Shown here: in pieces, positions 50,903-60,016 of the stretch | How the letters are laid out: each line of letters begins with the position of its first letter | Numbering within the stretch: position 1 is the first letter of the stretch | Assembly (NCBI RefSeq): GCF_051961875.1 | Contig: NZ_JBQCCV010000249.1 | Span: 1-64,000 of the forward strand | Reading direction: 5' to 3' | Length of the DNA: 64,000 nucleotides | Origin: Intrasporangium_A sp051961875 | GTDB taxonomy: Bacteria; Actinomycetota; Actinomycetes; Actinomycetales; Dermatophilaceae | The notes under the pieces: model-generated | The model's input: only the letters and a program-made list of their open reading frames with translations | Databases searched by the model: none | What the model was told of the DNA's origin: nothing | Program-made: the position numbers and the translations under genes

Positions 50903-53900
50903 TCACGGCGAGGGCGTGCCGGTCCCCTGCGGCGACGCCTCGACCGCCCGCTTCAGCGCCTCCTTCAGCCGATCCTGGGCCTGGCCGTAGGCCGCGAAGT
51001 TGCCCGCCTTGAGGGCCGCCTCGCCCTCGGCATAGGCCGCCTCGGCGTCCTTGAGGGCCTGCGCTAGGGCCGCCTCGTTCGGCTGCGAGGGCTGCGCCGT
51101 CGTGGACGGAGCCGGCGGCGACGAGGACTCGCTCGGCGTGGGCGTGCTCGACGGCGGCGTGGGCGTCGTACCGGGGGTCGGTGTCACCGGCGTCGACGTG
51201 CCGGTGTCGCCGGCCTTGGCGCCCGACTCACCGCCGAAGAGGTCGTTGAGCGCGTCATCGAGCGAGCCTGCCCACGCGATCTTGTCGCCGAACGCGACCG
51301 CGACCGCGGAGAGGCGCGGGTAGGAGCCGCTCGCCTTGGCCTGGACGTAGATCGGCTGGACGTAGAGCAGGCCACCGCCGACCGGCAGGGTCAGCTGGTT
51401 GCCGAAGGTCACCGTGGCGGCACCCTGCTGCTGCGTCGTCGTGATGAACTGCGCCAGGGTGAGCGACAGTTGGGGATCCTTCGAGTTCACGGGCGAGGTC
51501 CGCATCTCGTTGTAGACCTGTCCGGGTCCGTTCACCGTGCCACCGGTCGTCTCGAGCAGGCGCAACGTCCCGTACTGCGGCGACTTCTTGCCCGTCTCGG
51601 TGCCGGCGTCACCGTCAGCCGCGAGGAAGCCGGAGAGCACCTGCCGGTCCCCGGTCGGCATGAACGTGGATGTGAGCGAGAAGGCCGGCTGGTCCTGCCC
51701 GGGCATCGCCAGGGACAGGTAGTAAGGCGGCTGGAGCAGTTCCTGGCCCTCCGCCGCCTGGGCCGGGTCGTTCGGCACCTTCCAGAAGTTCTGGCCGGTG
51801 TAGAAGGTGTTCGGGTCCTGGTCGTGGTACTTCGACAACAGCTCGCGCTGGACCTTGAAGAGGTCCTCCGGGTAGCGCAGGTGCGCCATGAGCGAGCCCT
51901 TGATGTCCGACAGAGGCTTCACCGTGCCGGGGAAGATCTGCATCCAGGCCTTGAGAACCGGATCCTGCTCGTCCCACTGGTAGAGCGTCACGGTCCCGTC
52001 GTAGGCGTCGACAGTGGCCTTGACCGAGTTCCGCACGTAGTTGACCTGGCCGGCCTGGACGGCCCGGACCGAGTCCTTCGTGCGGGTGACCGAGTCCTGG
52101 GTGACGACGTTGAGGGTCGTCATCTGCGAGTACGGGTAGGACGCCGAGGTCGTGTAACCGTCGAGGATCCACAGCACCCGGCCGTCGACGACGGCCGGGT
52201 AGGCGTTGCCGTCGAGGGTGAGCCACGGCGCGACGCGCTGGACGCGCTCGCGCGGCGTGCGGTAGTCGAGGATCTTCGAGTCGCCCGTCACCGCGTCAGA
52301 CAGGATGAAGTTCATCTCCTTGTACTTGAGCGCGTAGGCGAGCCGGTTCATCCCGGCGAGCGAGACTCCGCCCTTGCCGGCATACGTGTTCGTGATCTGG
52401 CCGGTGCCGTTCGGGTCCGGGTAGTCGAACTCCTTCTTCCCCCCGCCCACGATGGAGTACTCCGTCGAGTTCTCGCCGAAGTAGATCCGCGGCTCGTAGG
52501 GGTCGAGCGAACCCTTCTGCCCGATCTGCGACTCGAAGAACGTGGGGCGCCCGTCGGCGTCACGGGTGTTTCCCTTCGCGGCGACGACGCCGTACCCATG
52601 GGTGTAGACCGTGTGGTCATTGAGCCAGTTGCGCTGCCCGTCCGGGATTCCGTTCAGGTCCAGCTCGCGTGCAGCGATGACCGTGTCGGTCAGCTTCCCG
52701 TCGACCATGTAGCGGTCGACGTCGAGGACGTCGGGGAACTGGTAGTAGCCCTTGCTGGCCTCGAGCTGCTTGAAGGTCGGGCTGACGATGTTGGGGTCGA
52801 TGAGCCGGATGCCGGGCACGGTCGCGGCGTCACCGCGCAGCTGCCCGGGCGCGGCGACCGTCTTGGTGTTGTAGGACTCGACCTTGATGTCGTTGAAGCC
52901 GTATGCGGCTCGGGTCGCCTTGATGTTGCGATCGATGTAGGGCACCTCGAGGGACTTCTCGGAGGGCTTGACCTTGAGCGACTGGACGAGCGCCGGGTAG
53001 ATCCCGCCGACCGCGACGACACAGACGACGAGAACGGCAACGCCCACGATCGGCAGCCGCCACGACCGGGTCCAGATCGTGCTGACGAAGAGGATCGCGC
53101 ACATCACCGCCGCCACCGCCAGGATCGCCTTGGTCGGGATCACCGCATGCGCCTCGGTGTACTGGATACCGGTCATCCGGGTGGACTGCGCCGTCGCGAG
53201 GTTGTAGCGGTCGATCCAGAAGGCCACCGCCCGCACGAGCACGAGCACGGCGAGCAGGATCGACAGGTGCACCCGAGCGGCCTGGGTGGTCCGGGTGTGG
53301 CTGCCGATCACGATGCCGCCGTAGAGGTAGTGCGTGAAGGCGGCCGCGATGATGCCCACGATGAGGACCATCGTCAGGAACGCGATGACGAAGTTGATCC
53401 ATGGCAGCGTGAAGACGAAGAAGCCGATGTCGAGCCCGAACTCGGGATCCGTCGTGCCGAACGGCTGCCCGTTGATCCACAGCTGGAACGTGTCCCACTG
53501 GGTCGCGGCCGAGAGCCCGGCGAAGAGGCCGAGGGCGAGCGGCGCTGCGATCGTCGCGGTGCGTCGCATCGGCTCGACGAGCTGGCGGTAGTGCTCCATC
53601 GCCTGGGTTTCCGGGGACGGCGCGTAGATCGGCCGGCCCCGGTAGGCGAAGTGGATGCTCGACCAGGCGACAGCGGCCATGACGAGGCCGCCGGCGAGGC
53701 CGAGCAGCAGACGGGTCACGATCTGGGTCCGGAAGACCCCGACGAAGTCGACCGACTGGTACCAGAGCACCTCGGTCCAGAACTGCGCGACAATCGTCAG
53801 CAGGATGATGAGCGCCGCCGCGACGACGAGCGCCGTGACGAGGGGGCTGCGCGAGGGCCGGCGAGCCGTCGCAGCAGGCGGCGGACCCGCCGATCCGCCG

Positions 53901-53944
53901 TCGCCGAAGGAACCCCGACCGGGGCTGAAGTCGCTGTCACTCAC
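50903..53944 (-). CDS. UPF0182-family large membrane protein
   Basis: A 1013-residue protein with seven N-terminal hydrophobic helices (between about residues 33 and 310) followed by a large extracytoplasmic region. The C-terminal tail (about 915-1013) is Pro/Ser/Thr-rich and then helical. It corresponds in size and layout to Rv3193c and other actinobacterial UPF0182 proteins. Function unknown. It borders the initiator tRNA and marks the return to conserved chromosome. Confidence 0.93.
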   Translation of the reverse strand: MSDSDFSPGRGSFGDGGSAGPPPAATARRPSRSPLVTALVVAAALIILLTIVAQFWTEVLWYQSVDFVGVFRTQIVTRLLLGLAGGLVMAAVAWSSIHFAYRGRPIYAPSPETQAMEHYRQLVEPMRRTATIAAPLALGLFAGLSAATQWDTFQLWINGQPFGTTDPEFGLDIGFFVFTLPWINFVIAFLTMVLIVGIIAAAFTHYLYGGIVIGSHTRTTQAARVHLSILLAVLVLVRAVAFWIDRYNLATAQSTRMTGIQYTEAHAVIPTKAILAVAAVMCAILFVSTIWTRSWRLPIVGVAVLVVCVVAVGGIYPALVQSLKVKPSEKSLEVPYIDRNIKATRAAYGFNDIKVESYNTKTVAAPGQLRGDAATVPGIRLIDPNIVSPTFKQLEASKGYYQFPDVLDVDRYMVDGKLTDTVIAARELDLNGIPDGQRNWLNDHTVYTHGYGVVAAKGNTRDADGRPTFFESQIGQKGSLDPYEPRIYFGENSTEYSIVGGGKKEFDYPDPNGTGQITNTYAGKGGVSLAGMNRLAYALKYKEMNFILSDAVTGDSKILDYRTPRERVQRVAPWLTLDGNAYPAVVDGRVLWILDGYTTSASYPYSQMTTLNVVTQDSVTRTKDSVRAVQAGQVNYVRNSVKATVDAYDGTVTLYQWDEQDPVLKAWMQIFPGTVKPLSDIKGSLMAHLRYPEDLFKVQRELLSKYHDQDPNTFYTGQNFWKVPNDPAQAAEGQELLQPPYYLSLAMPGQDQPAFSLTSTFMPTGDRQVLSGFLAADGDAGTETGKKSPQYGTLRLLETTGGTVNGPGQVYNEMRTSPVNSKDPQLSLTLAQFITTTQQQGAATVTFGNQLTLPVGGGLLYVQPIYVQAKASGSYPRLSAVAVAFGDKIAWAGSLDDALNDLFGGESGAKAGDTGTSTPVTPTPGTTPTPPSSTPTPSESSSPPAPSTTAQPSQPNEAALAQALKDAEAAYAEGEAALKAGNFAAYGQAQDRLKEALKRAVEASPQGTGTPSP

Positions 53945-54097
53945 GGTGGCTGCCTAGGGTTCGCGCTGACGGTACGCGGCAACGATAACCCGACCCTCAC
54001 CGGGCCCGACCGCCCGGCTGCGCACGACCGGGCGGCTCCGAGAGCCGTGCCGACGAGCGGTTGCCGCTGGCTCGATGCCATGGGGCACGATGGGCGA

Positions 54098-54628
54098 GTG
54101 CAGTCGACACCCGTGACCGATCCCCTCGCCCTCGTCGCCCTCGACACGGAGCGCCACGTCGCGGCTCGGGGCTGGGACCAGCCGGCGCGGCTCTTCGCGC
54201 TGGTCCGCACCGATGACCTGCTCGCCAGGGAGCCGCACCTTCGCGAGCAGATGCGGGAGCCGGACCTCGTGCCGGGCGCCTTCACGGCGATCGAGCAGGA
54301 GGGCCTGCCCACGACGAACTCGATCGAGACCCTCATCGGCCGGATCGCCTGGCCGGACGAGGTCGACGGGTGTGCCTTCGCCATCGAGCGGATGGTGGTC
54401 CCGCCGGACGCGGAGCGGGACCTGCCCGCGCGAGCCGAGGACGCGGTCGACGCCCTCGCCGCCCATCCCGACCGGCAGGACGTCCGCCTCGTCGCGGCGG
54501 TGCTGCGCGACGGGCGGTCGATCTGCCTGCTCCGGCAGCGCGCCCACGACTCCGACGACGCGGTGGCAACCGGCCCGGACATCGCGCCCGGCCTCGTCGC
54601 CGCCCTCAAGGCGACCCTCGAGCCCTGA
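54098..54628 (+). CDS. PPA1309-family protein
   Basis: A 176-residue actinobacterial conserved protein. TERHVAARGWDQPARLFALV near residue 18 is characteristic of the family. The GTG start is preferred; an ATG 18 bp upstream (54080) is also possible. No catalytic motif is visible and function is unknown. It is divergent from the UPF0182 gene and convergent with the Lon-like protease gene, as in relatives. Confidence 0.8.
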   Translation: MQSTPVTDPLALVALDTERHVAARGWDQPARLFALVRTDDLLAREPHLREQMREPDLVPGAFTAIEQEGLPTTNSIETLIGRIAWPDEVDGCAFAIERMVVPPDAERDLPARAEDAVDALAAHPDRQDVRLVAAVLRDGRSICLLRQRAHDSDDAVATGPDIAPGLVAALKATLEP

Positions 54629-54650
54629 ACCGCACGGCCCGATCGCTGCC

Positions 54651-55796
54651 TCAGCAGCGGGGCAGACCGCTCGCCTGTCCTTGGGCAATGGCCTCCACGG
54701 CGGAGAGGGCGCCATCGAAGGTGCTGACCTTGACCACCTGCAGCCCGTCCGGCACGTGCCCGACGACCTCCGGACAGTTCGCGGCCGGAGCAAGGAAGTA
54801 GTTCGACCCGGCGCTCCGGGCGCCCTCGAGCTTCTGCCGGATCCCGCCGATGGGGCCGACGTTCTCCTGGTCGTCGATGGTGCCGGTGCCCGCGATGGCG
54901 TGGTTGCCGGTCAGCGAGCCCGGCGTCAGCTTGTCGTAGATGGCGAGCGCGAACATCAGCCCCGCTGAGGGCCCGCCGACGTCGCCGGCGTTGATCGTGA
55001 CCTTGACGGGGAAGTCGTGCTCGACCCCGAGCAGCACGCCGATCGCCGTCCGCCCGCCTGCACCGCTGATCGTCGGGACGGCAACCGTCTCGTTCTTGCC
55101 GGAGCGGGTGACCACCATCGACACCGGTTCCCCGGGCTTGACCCGTTGCACGGCCGCGCGGATGGCATCCGGGTCACTCGCCGCCTCGCCGTCCACGCTG
55201 ACGAACCGGTCGCCCGCCTTGAGCAGCCCCTTCGCCTTGGACGTGTCGAGCACCTGCGCGACGACGACGTGCGTGGGCACCTTCTCACCGATGGCCCGCA
55301 AGGCGACCGCCTTCGCCTCCTCCTGGGAGCCCTCCATCTGGATGGCGCTTTCCTCGGCGACCTGCTGCTCGCTGGCATTCGGGTCGAACATCTGGTCCAC
55401 CGGGTAGATGGCGCGGGCCGGGTCGAGCCAGGCGCCGAGCAGGTCCCAGGCGTCGACGGGGTGGCCCGGGCCGCCCTTGATGACGACGGTGAGGAAGCGC
55501 AAGCTCCCCTCGGTGGGATAGGTCGGCAGGCCATCGACGACGATAACCGGCTTGTCGGTGCCGCCGAGGCTCTCCGTGCCCAAGGCGTTGAACGTGGGTC
55601 CCGGGCTCACGATGGCGTAGGGCAGCCGGATGAGGGAGCCGGCCACGACCGCGATGAGCACGACGAAGAAGGTGACGAGGACGGCGATGTTCCAGCCGCT
55701 GAGGCGCGCCCGGCGAGCGGTTCGCGTCGGCGGCCCGGAGGACTCGTCCTGCGCCCCCGGCCCCTCTGCGTCAGGGGGCCCGGCGGGTGTCGTCAC
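54651..55796 (-). CDS. PDZ-domain Lon-like serine protease (YlbL-type)
   Basis: A 381-residue membrane-anchored protease. It has a transmembrane helix at about 35-56, a PDZ domain around 175-240 (AGDRFVSVDGEA) and a C-terminal Lon-type domain with catalytic S277 (GGPSAGLM) and K322 (GGIRQKLEGA). It corresponds to Rv3194c. The active site faces outside. The GTG start overlaps the moaE stop by 4 bp. Confidence 0.93.
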   Translation of the reverse strand: MTTPAGPPDAEGPGAQDESSGPPTRTARRARLSGWNIAVLVTFFVVLIAVVAGSLIRLPYAIVSPGPTFNALGTESLGGTDKPVIVVDGLPTYPTEGSLRFLTVVIKGGPGHPVDAWDLLGAWLDPARAIYPVDQMFDPNASEQQVAEESAIQMEGSQEEAKAVALRAIGEKVPTHVVVAQVLDTSKAKGLLKAGDRFVSVDGEAASDPDAIRAAVQRVKPGEPVSMVVTRSGKNETVAVPTISGAGGRTAIGVLLGVEHDFPVKVTINAGDVGGPSAGLMFALAIYDKLTPGSLTGNHAIAGTGTIDDQENVGPIGGIRQKLEGARSAGSNYFLAPAANCPEVVGHVPDGLQVVKVSTFDGALSAVEAIAQGQASGLPRC

Positions 55797-56221
55797 GGCA
55801 GGCCGACCCACTCGTCGACGCCGTCGCTGAAGCGCTGGTGCTTCCAGATCGGCACCGTCGCCTTGAGCTCGTCGATGAGGGCACGGCACACCTCGAAGGC
55901 CTCGGCGCGGTGCTCGGCGCTCACCCCGACGACAACCGCCAGATCACCGATCTCGAGGCGGCCGACGCGGTGCACGACGGCGATCCGCACGGTCTGCCCG
56001 GCGCCGTCGAGGCGCTCGGCGAGCGCCCTCGTCAGCTGCGCGGCCTGAGGGTGGGCGGAGTAGTCGAGCCGCTCGACGCCCTTGCCACCGTCGGCGTCAC
56101 GCACCGTGCCGACGAACAGGCAGATGCCGCCCGCCCGTGGGTCCGAAACGCTACGGAGCACCTCGTCGACGGACAACTCCGTCTCGCGGATCTCGGCCAG
56201 GGCGACGCTCACAGAAGCCAT
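55793..56221 (-). CDS. moaE: Molybdopterin synthase catalytic subunit MoaE
   Basis: A 142-residue MoaE that inserts sulfur into precursor Z with MoaD. Markers are GICLFVGTVRD, LDYSAHPQAA, IAVVHRVGRLEIGD and WKHQRF near the C-terminus with the catalytic lysines. MoaD is not adjacent. ATG 56221 was chosen to match family length; a longer start exists but adds non-family sequence. It leads a two-gene unit with the Lon-like protease. Confidence 0.92.
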   Translation of the reverse strand: MASVSVALAEIRETELSVDEVLRSVSDPRAGGICLFVGTVRDADGGKGVERLDYSAHPQAAQLTRALAERLDGAGQTVRIAVVHRVGRLEIGDLAVVVGVSAEHRAEAFEVCRALIDELKATVPIWKHQRFSDGVDEWVGLP

Positions 56222-56361
56222 CGTATGCGGCGTGCTCGCGCCCCGCTGACCGCGCTCGCCGCGCGCGGGGATCCTTCCTCGCTGCGGCGGCCCTCCCGAG
56301 GGAACTCTGCGCGCGGATCCGTGGTTGTCTTGGAGCAGGACCGAATCCACCGAGGAGCACC

Positions 56362-57936
56362 ATGGCAGACGACCGCGACCCCGCCCCGTGGGACGCCGGC
56401 GACGACGACAACGACGAGCCCTTCCGCTTTCCGCCCGGGTTCGACCCGAGCGACCTCGGCGCCATGCTCGAGCACGTGCTCGGTGAGACGGCCAGGAACC
56501 CCGAGCTGGCCGACCTGATGCGCTCGATGGGCGTCGATCCGGACGACCCCAACACCAAAGCCGCCATGCAGGCGCAGCTGCGGACCTTCATGCAGGCCCA
56601 GCAGTCCCCCACCGGGGCCCAGGAGCTGGCCGTCGAGACCGCCCGCCGGCACGTGATGACGACCGAGGGCAACGACGTCCACGACGCCGGCGCCGACCGC
56701 GCCATCGCCGATGCCGTGCAGGTCGCGACGCTGTGGCTCGACGAACAGACGACGCTGTCCGCCCCGTCGTGGCGGGCCGTCGGGCTGAGCCGGGCGGAGT
56801 GGGTCGAGGCGACCATGCCGCGGTGGTTCGACCTCGTCGAGCCGGTGTCCGAGGGTGTCACCGCCGCGACCTCGGCAGCCCTGCGCAAGCAGATGGGCGA
56901 GCTCGGCCCGGGCGCCTTCGGCGACGCCGCACCTCCCGGCCTCCCCCCGGGCTTCGACCCCGCGCAGATGCTCGAGCAGTGGGCGCCGATGCTCGGCAAC
57001 CTCAGCCGCCAGATGTTCGCGGCCCAGCTCGGCCAGGCGGTCGGCACGCTCGCCGCCGAGGTCGTGACGGGCACCGAGGTCGGGCTGCCGATCACGGAGC
57101 CGGGGATCGTCGCGCTCCTGCCGGGCAACGTCCACGAGATGTCGGAGTCGCTCGAGATCGACGAGCCCCAGGTGCGGCTCTATCTCGCCGTGCGCGAGGC
57201 GGCCCGGGTCCGGCTCTTCTCCGAGGTGCCGTGGCTCGGCCCCCAGCTGCTGGCCGCTGTTTCCGACTACGCCCGCAACATCACGATCGACACGGACGCC
57301 ATCGAGTCCGCCCTGACGAGCGTCGACCCGAGCGACCCCGAGGCCCTCCGGGCGGCGCTGCAGGGCAACCTCTTCACGCCCTCGCCGACGCCGGCGCAGC
57401 AGGTCGCGCTCGGCCGGCTCGAGACGTTCCTCGCGCTCGCGGAGGGCTGGGTCGACCATGTGACGGAGCGGGCGACGGCCCGGCACCTGCCGCAGTCGGC
57501 GGCCCTGGCCGAGACGATCCGGCGCCGTCGCGTCGGCGGAGCGGCCGAGCGGACCTTCGCCGGTCTCGTCGGTCTCGAGCTGCGACCTCGCCGGCTGCGC
57601 GACGCGGCCAACCTCTGGGCCGCCCTCGAGGACGCCGGCGGGGCCGCCCTCCGGGACGGACGCTGGGCCCACCCGGACCTCGCCCCCACCGGCGCCGACC
57701 TCGACGACCCGATCGGGTACGTCGAGCGGGCCACCGGCCGTGCCGACGAGCCGGGCACCGAGGGGGCGCTCGGCGCCGACCTCGACTCGGTCCTCAAGGG
57801 CATCCTCGAGGAGGCCGAGCGGTCCGGCACGCCCAAGGGCGGGCCGTCCGGCGTCTCCCAGGACGAGCCGCGCCGGCCCGAGGGTGACGACGAGCCGGGA
57901 CCGCCGACGGACGAGGGCGGGGACGACGCCCCGTGA
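56362..57936 (+). CDS. Zincin-like metalloprotease (DUF2342) with altered metal motif
   Basis: A 524-residue protein of the actinobacterial DUF2342/Zincin_2 family (Rv3195-like). It has an acidic N-terminus, a VEPVSEGVT segment, and the motif LYLAVREAARVRLFSEVPWL near 273-292. From memory, most relatives have a histidine where R282 stands (REAAH), so metal binding may be altered. EGWVDHVTERAT near 370 is the second conserved region. The Pro/Gly/Asp-rich tail is disordered. CGAGGAGC precedes the ATG. The Nudix gene overlaps its stop. Confidence 0.86.
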   Translation: MADDRDPAPWDAGDDDNDEPFRFPPGFDPSDLGAMLEHVLGETARNPELADLMRSMGVDPDDPNTKAAMQAQLRTFMQAQQSPTGAQELAVETARRHVMTTEGNDVHDAGADRAIADAVQVATLWLDEQTTLSAPSWRAVGLSRAEWVEATMPRWFDLVEPVSEGVTAATSAALRKQMGELGPGAFGDAAPPGLPPGFDPAQMLEQWAPMLGNLSRQMFAAQLGQAVGTLAAEVVTGTEVGLPITEPGIVALLPGNVHEMSESLEIDEPQVRLYLAVREAARVRLFSEVPWLGPQLLAAVSDYARNITIDTDAIESALTSVDPSDPEALRAALQGNLFTPSPTPAQQVALGRLETFLALAEGWVDHVTERATARHLPQSAALAETIRRRRVGGAAERTFAGLVGLELRPRRLRDAANLWAALEDAGGAALRDGRWAHPDLAPTGADLDDPIGYVERATGRADEPGTEGALGADLDSVLKGILEEAERSGTPKGGPSGVSQDEPRRPEGDDEPGPPTDEGGDDAP

Positions 57937-58613
57937 CCGTTCCCCCGGGAGCGGGCACAGCGGCATACCTCCCCGTATGGAGCGACGCCCGGGAGGTGCT
58001 GGACGGCTGGGCCCCGCCCGACGCCGGGCAGGCCCGGTTGCGTGGCGAGTTCCTCGCGCTCCTCGAGCGCGGCCCTGCGGCCGTGTGCCGTGACGGAGGA
58101 CCGGCCCACCTCACCGCGGGCGTCATCGTGCTCGATACCGGGTTGCGTCACGTCCTGCTCACCCATCACCGCAAGGCCGACGCCTGGTTCCAGTTCGGAG
58201 GTCACCTGGAGGCGGGCGACGGGACCCTGCACGCAGCTGCCCTGCGCGAGGCGCGCGAGGAGAGCGGGATCGCGTCGCTCACGGTGCTGGCACCGGTCGT
58301 CCACCTTGACCGGCACTCCCTGCCGGCGACGTTCGGGTCGTGCCGGGAGCACCTCGACGTTCGCTTCGCGGCCGTGGCCGACCCCACGTCACGGCACGCG
58401 GTCAGCGAGGAGTCGCTCGACGTGCGCTGGTGGCCGATCGAGGCGCTGCCGCCCGGGGCGGGTGCGGACCTGGGGCCGTTGATCGCGGCGGCCGTCGCCC
58501 GGCTCACCCCGCACGACGAGGTCCCGGCGACGACCGCTTGGCCTCCTGAGGGGACGCCGCCCGGAGCCCCGAGGCGACGGGCGGTGACGCGCCCACGCAC
58601 GGGGCGAGCATGA
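57933..58613 (+). CDS. Nudix hydrolase
   Basis: A 226-residue Nudix protein. The Nudix box reads GGHLEAGDGTLHAAALRE followed by AREESGI; it has one residue more than the classical spacing and Asp in place of the first Glu, a variant common in actinobacterial homologues. The GTG start overlaps the zincin stop (GTGA). A 25-residue Arg/Pro-rich tail follows the domain. The substrate is unknown. Confidence 0.88.
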   Translation: MTVPPGAGTAAYLPVWSDAREVLDGWAPPDAGQARLRGEFLALLERGPAAVCRDGGPAHLTAGVIVLDTGLRHVLLTHHRKADAWFQFGGHLEAGDGTLHAAALREAREESGIASLTVLAPVVHLDRHSLPATFGSCREHLDVRFAAVADPTSRHAVSEESLDVRWWPIEALPPGAGADLGPLIAAAVARLTPHDEVPATTAWPPEGTPPGAPRRRAVTRPRTGRA

Positions 58614-58688
58614 ATTCGTGCTCAGCGTGCTCTAGGGTTGACCAAGTCCAGCACCCGTCCGATGGGTGCCAGCAACAAGGAGACACCA

Positions 58689-58850
58689 ATGGCTGACGAG
58701 ACCTACAAAGGCGAGTTCTACTGCGTGAAGTGCAAGGAGAAGCGCGAGGCCGAGGGCAAGGTTGTCGTGTCCGACAACGGCCGGCGGATGGCCAAGGGCC
58801 AGTGCCCCGTCTGTGGTACGAACCTCAACCGCATTCTCGGCAAGGCCTGA
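58689..58850 (+). CDS. DUF5679 small zinc-ribbon-like protein
   Basis: A 53-residue protein with CVKCKEKREAEG and CPVCGTN, two CxxC pairs expected to bind one zinc. AAGGAG lies 7 nt upstream of the ATG. It resembles the small actinobacterial DUF5679 proteins (Rv3196A-like by position). Function unknown. Confidence 0.9.
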   Translation: MADETYKGEFYCVKCKEKREAEGKVVVSDNGRRMAKGQCPVCGTNLNRILGKA

Positions 58851-58878
58851 ACGGCTCGCTGGCGTCTCGAATCCCCGG

Positions 58879-58907
58879 AGGGGCGGAACCGCGTCGGTTC
58901 CGCCCCT
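58879..58907 (+). terminator. Hairpin terminator after the DUF5679 gene
   Basis: A perfect 13-bp inverted repeat (58879-58891 with 58895-58907) and a 3-nt loop begins 28 nt after the stop codon. A pyrimidine-rich CCTCCTCG follows. Confidence 0.75.
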
Positions 58908-59059
58908 CCTCGCTGTCCGGGCGCCTGTGTGCGCCCCTCGCGGGGATGGCGACGTTCCCGGCTGCGCGTCGCGCCATCTGTGGACAAGGACCGTCGACGC
59001 GCGTGCGGGCCTGAGAGTCTGGAGGCGCAGCGCCGACTCGTCAGCCCACGGGAGTGCCC

Positions 59060-59935
59060 ATGTCCGACCGACCCCGCTTCAAACCGTGGCTGCCCCCGGT
59101 CCTGCGGGGCCGTGACGAGGTCCAGTTCGGCTTCGCCGAGGACGGGGTCATCCTCAGCGGGATCAGCCCGGCCGAGGTCAGGCTGCTGCGTTCACTCGAT
59201 GGCACGCGATCCCGGCTGGAGACGTTCGATGATGCCCGGCGGGCCGGCGTGACCGCCGCCCGCTGGCGCGAGCTGCTCGACATCGTGACCGCCCTGGACC
59301 TCCTCCAGCCGGACGACCCCGCGCCCGTCGTCCCGACCGGACGCCACGTCGTGGTCGACGGCGCCGGCCCGCTGTCGGCCGAGGTCGCGCTGCTGCTCGG
59401 CCGGTTCGGTGTCGAGCGGGTCACCCACGGGCGGCCGGCGGTCGACCTCGTCCTCGCCGACCCGGCGGGTCACCGCCCGGACCTTGTCGTGCTGACCGGC
59501 ACCCGGGCGCTCGACCCCCGCGCCGCGGACGTCTGGTTGCACCACCGGGTGCCGCATGTCCCGGTCGTGCCGCACGGCTCGGCGGTCTCGATCGGGCCGG
59601 TGGTCCGCCGGGATGCGGCGAGCCCGTGCCTCTGGTGCGTGGACCTGCACCGGACCGACCGGGACCATGCCTGGGGTGCGGTCGTCGACCAACTGGCGGG
59701 TGACCGCAGCCGGGTCGTGCCCGGCTCGACGGACGCCGACGGGCTCCCGGCCGCCGTCGTCCCCTTCATCGCCGGCGGGGTCGCCCTGCTGGCCCTCGGC
59801 CTGCTGTCCGGGCAGTCGCCGCCCGACGGGCTCGCTCTCGAGGTCGGTGCCCCCTGGCCGCGGGTCGACCACCGCCGCTGGCCGCGGCACCCACGCTGCC
59901 GGCACCACCTCGACGCCGGTGCCGAGGTTGCCTGA
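59060..59935 (+). CDS. ThiF/TOMM leader-binding-like protein, orphan
   Basis: A 291-residue protein with an N-terminal winged-helix-like region (residues 15-85) and a Rossmann-like segment (HVVVDGAGPLSAEVALLL near 96). Toward the end it has the zinc-type CLWCVDLHRTD and HPRCRHH. This matches the actinobacterial proteins annotated as TOMM precursor leader-peptide-binding or ThiF-like, which lack a full adenylation site. ATG 59060 fits GGGAG better than the upstream GTG (59054). No TOMM precursor or YcaO gene is nearby, so the role is unknown. Confidence 0.75.
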   Translation: MSDRPRFKPWLPPVLRGRDEVQFGFAEDGVILSGISPAEVRLLRSLDGTRSRLETFDDARRAGVTAARWRELLDIVTALDLLQPDDPAPVVPTGRHVVVDGAGPLSAEVALLLGRFGVERVTHGRPAVDLVLADPAGHRPDLVVLTGTRALDPRAADVWLHHRVPHVPVVPHGSAVSIGPVVRRDAASPCLWCVDLHRTDRDHAWGAVVDQLAGDRSRVVPGSTDADGLPAAVVPFIAGGVALLALGLLSGQSPPDGLALEVGAPWPRVDHRRWPRHPRCRHHLDAGAEVA

Positions 59936-60016
59936 TGCAGGCAAGTGCCCTCGGGCCGTGCTCTAGGCTCGGTTGGTGACGACCAGGAGGGCCACCGTGA
60001 CCGGGAGTGCGCGCGC

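Noticed and set aside
51470..54628. A 1052-codon plus-strand open frame opposite the UPF0182 gene
   Set aside because: It is the antisense shadow of a high-GC gene. Only its last 176 codons (54098-54628) look like a protein (PPA1309 family).
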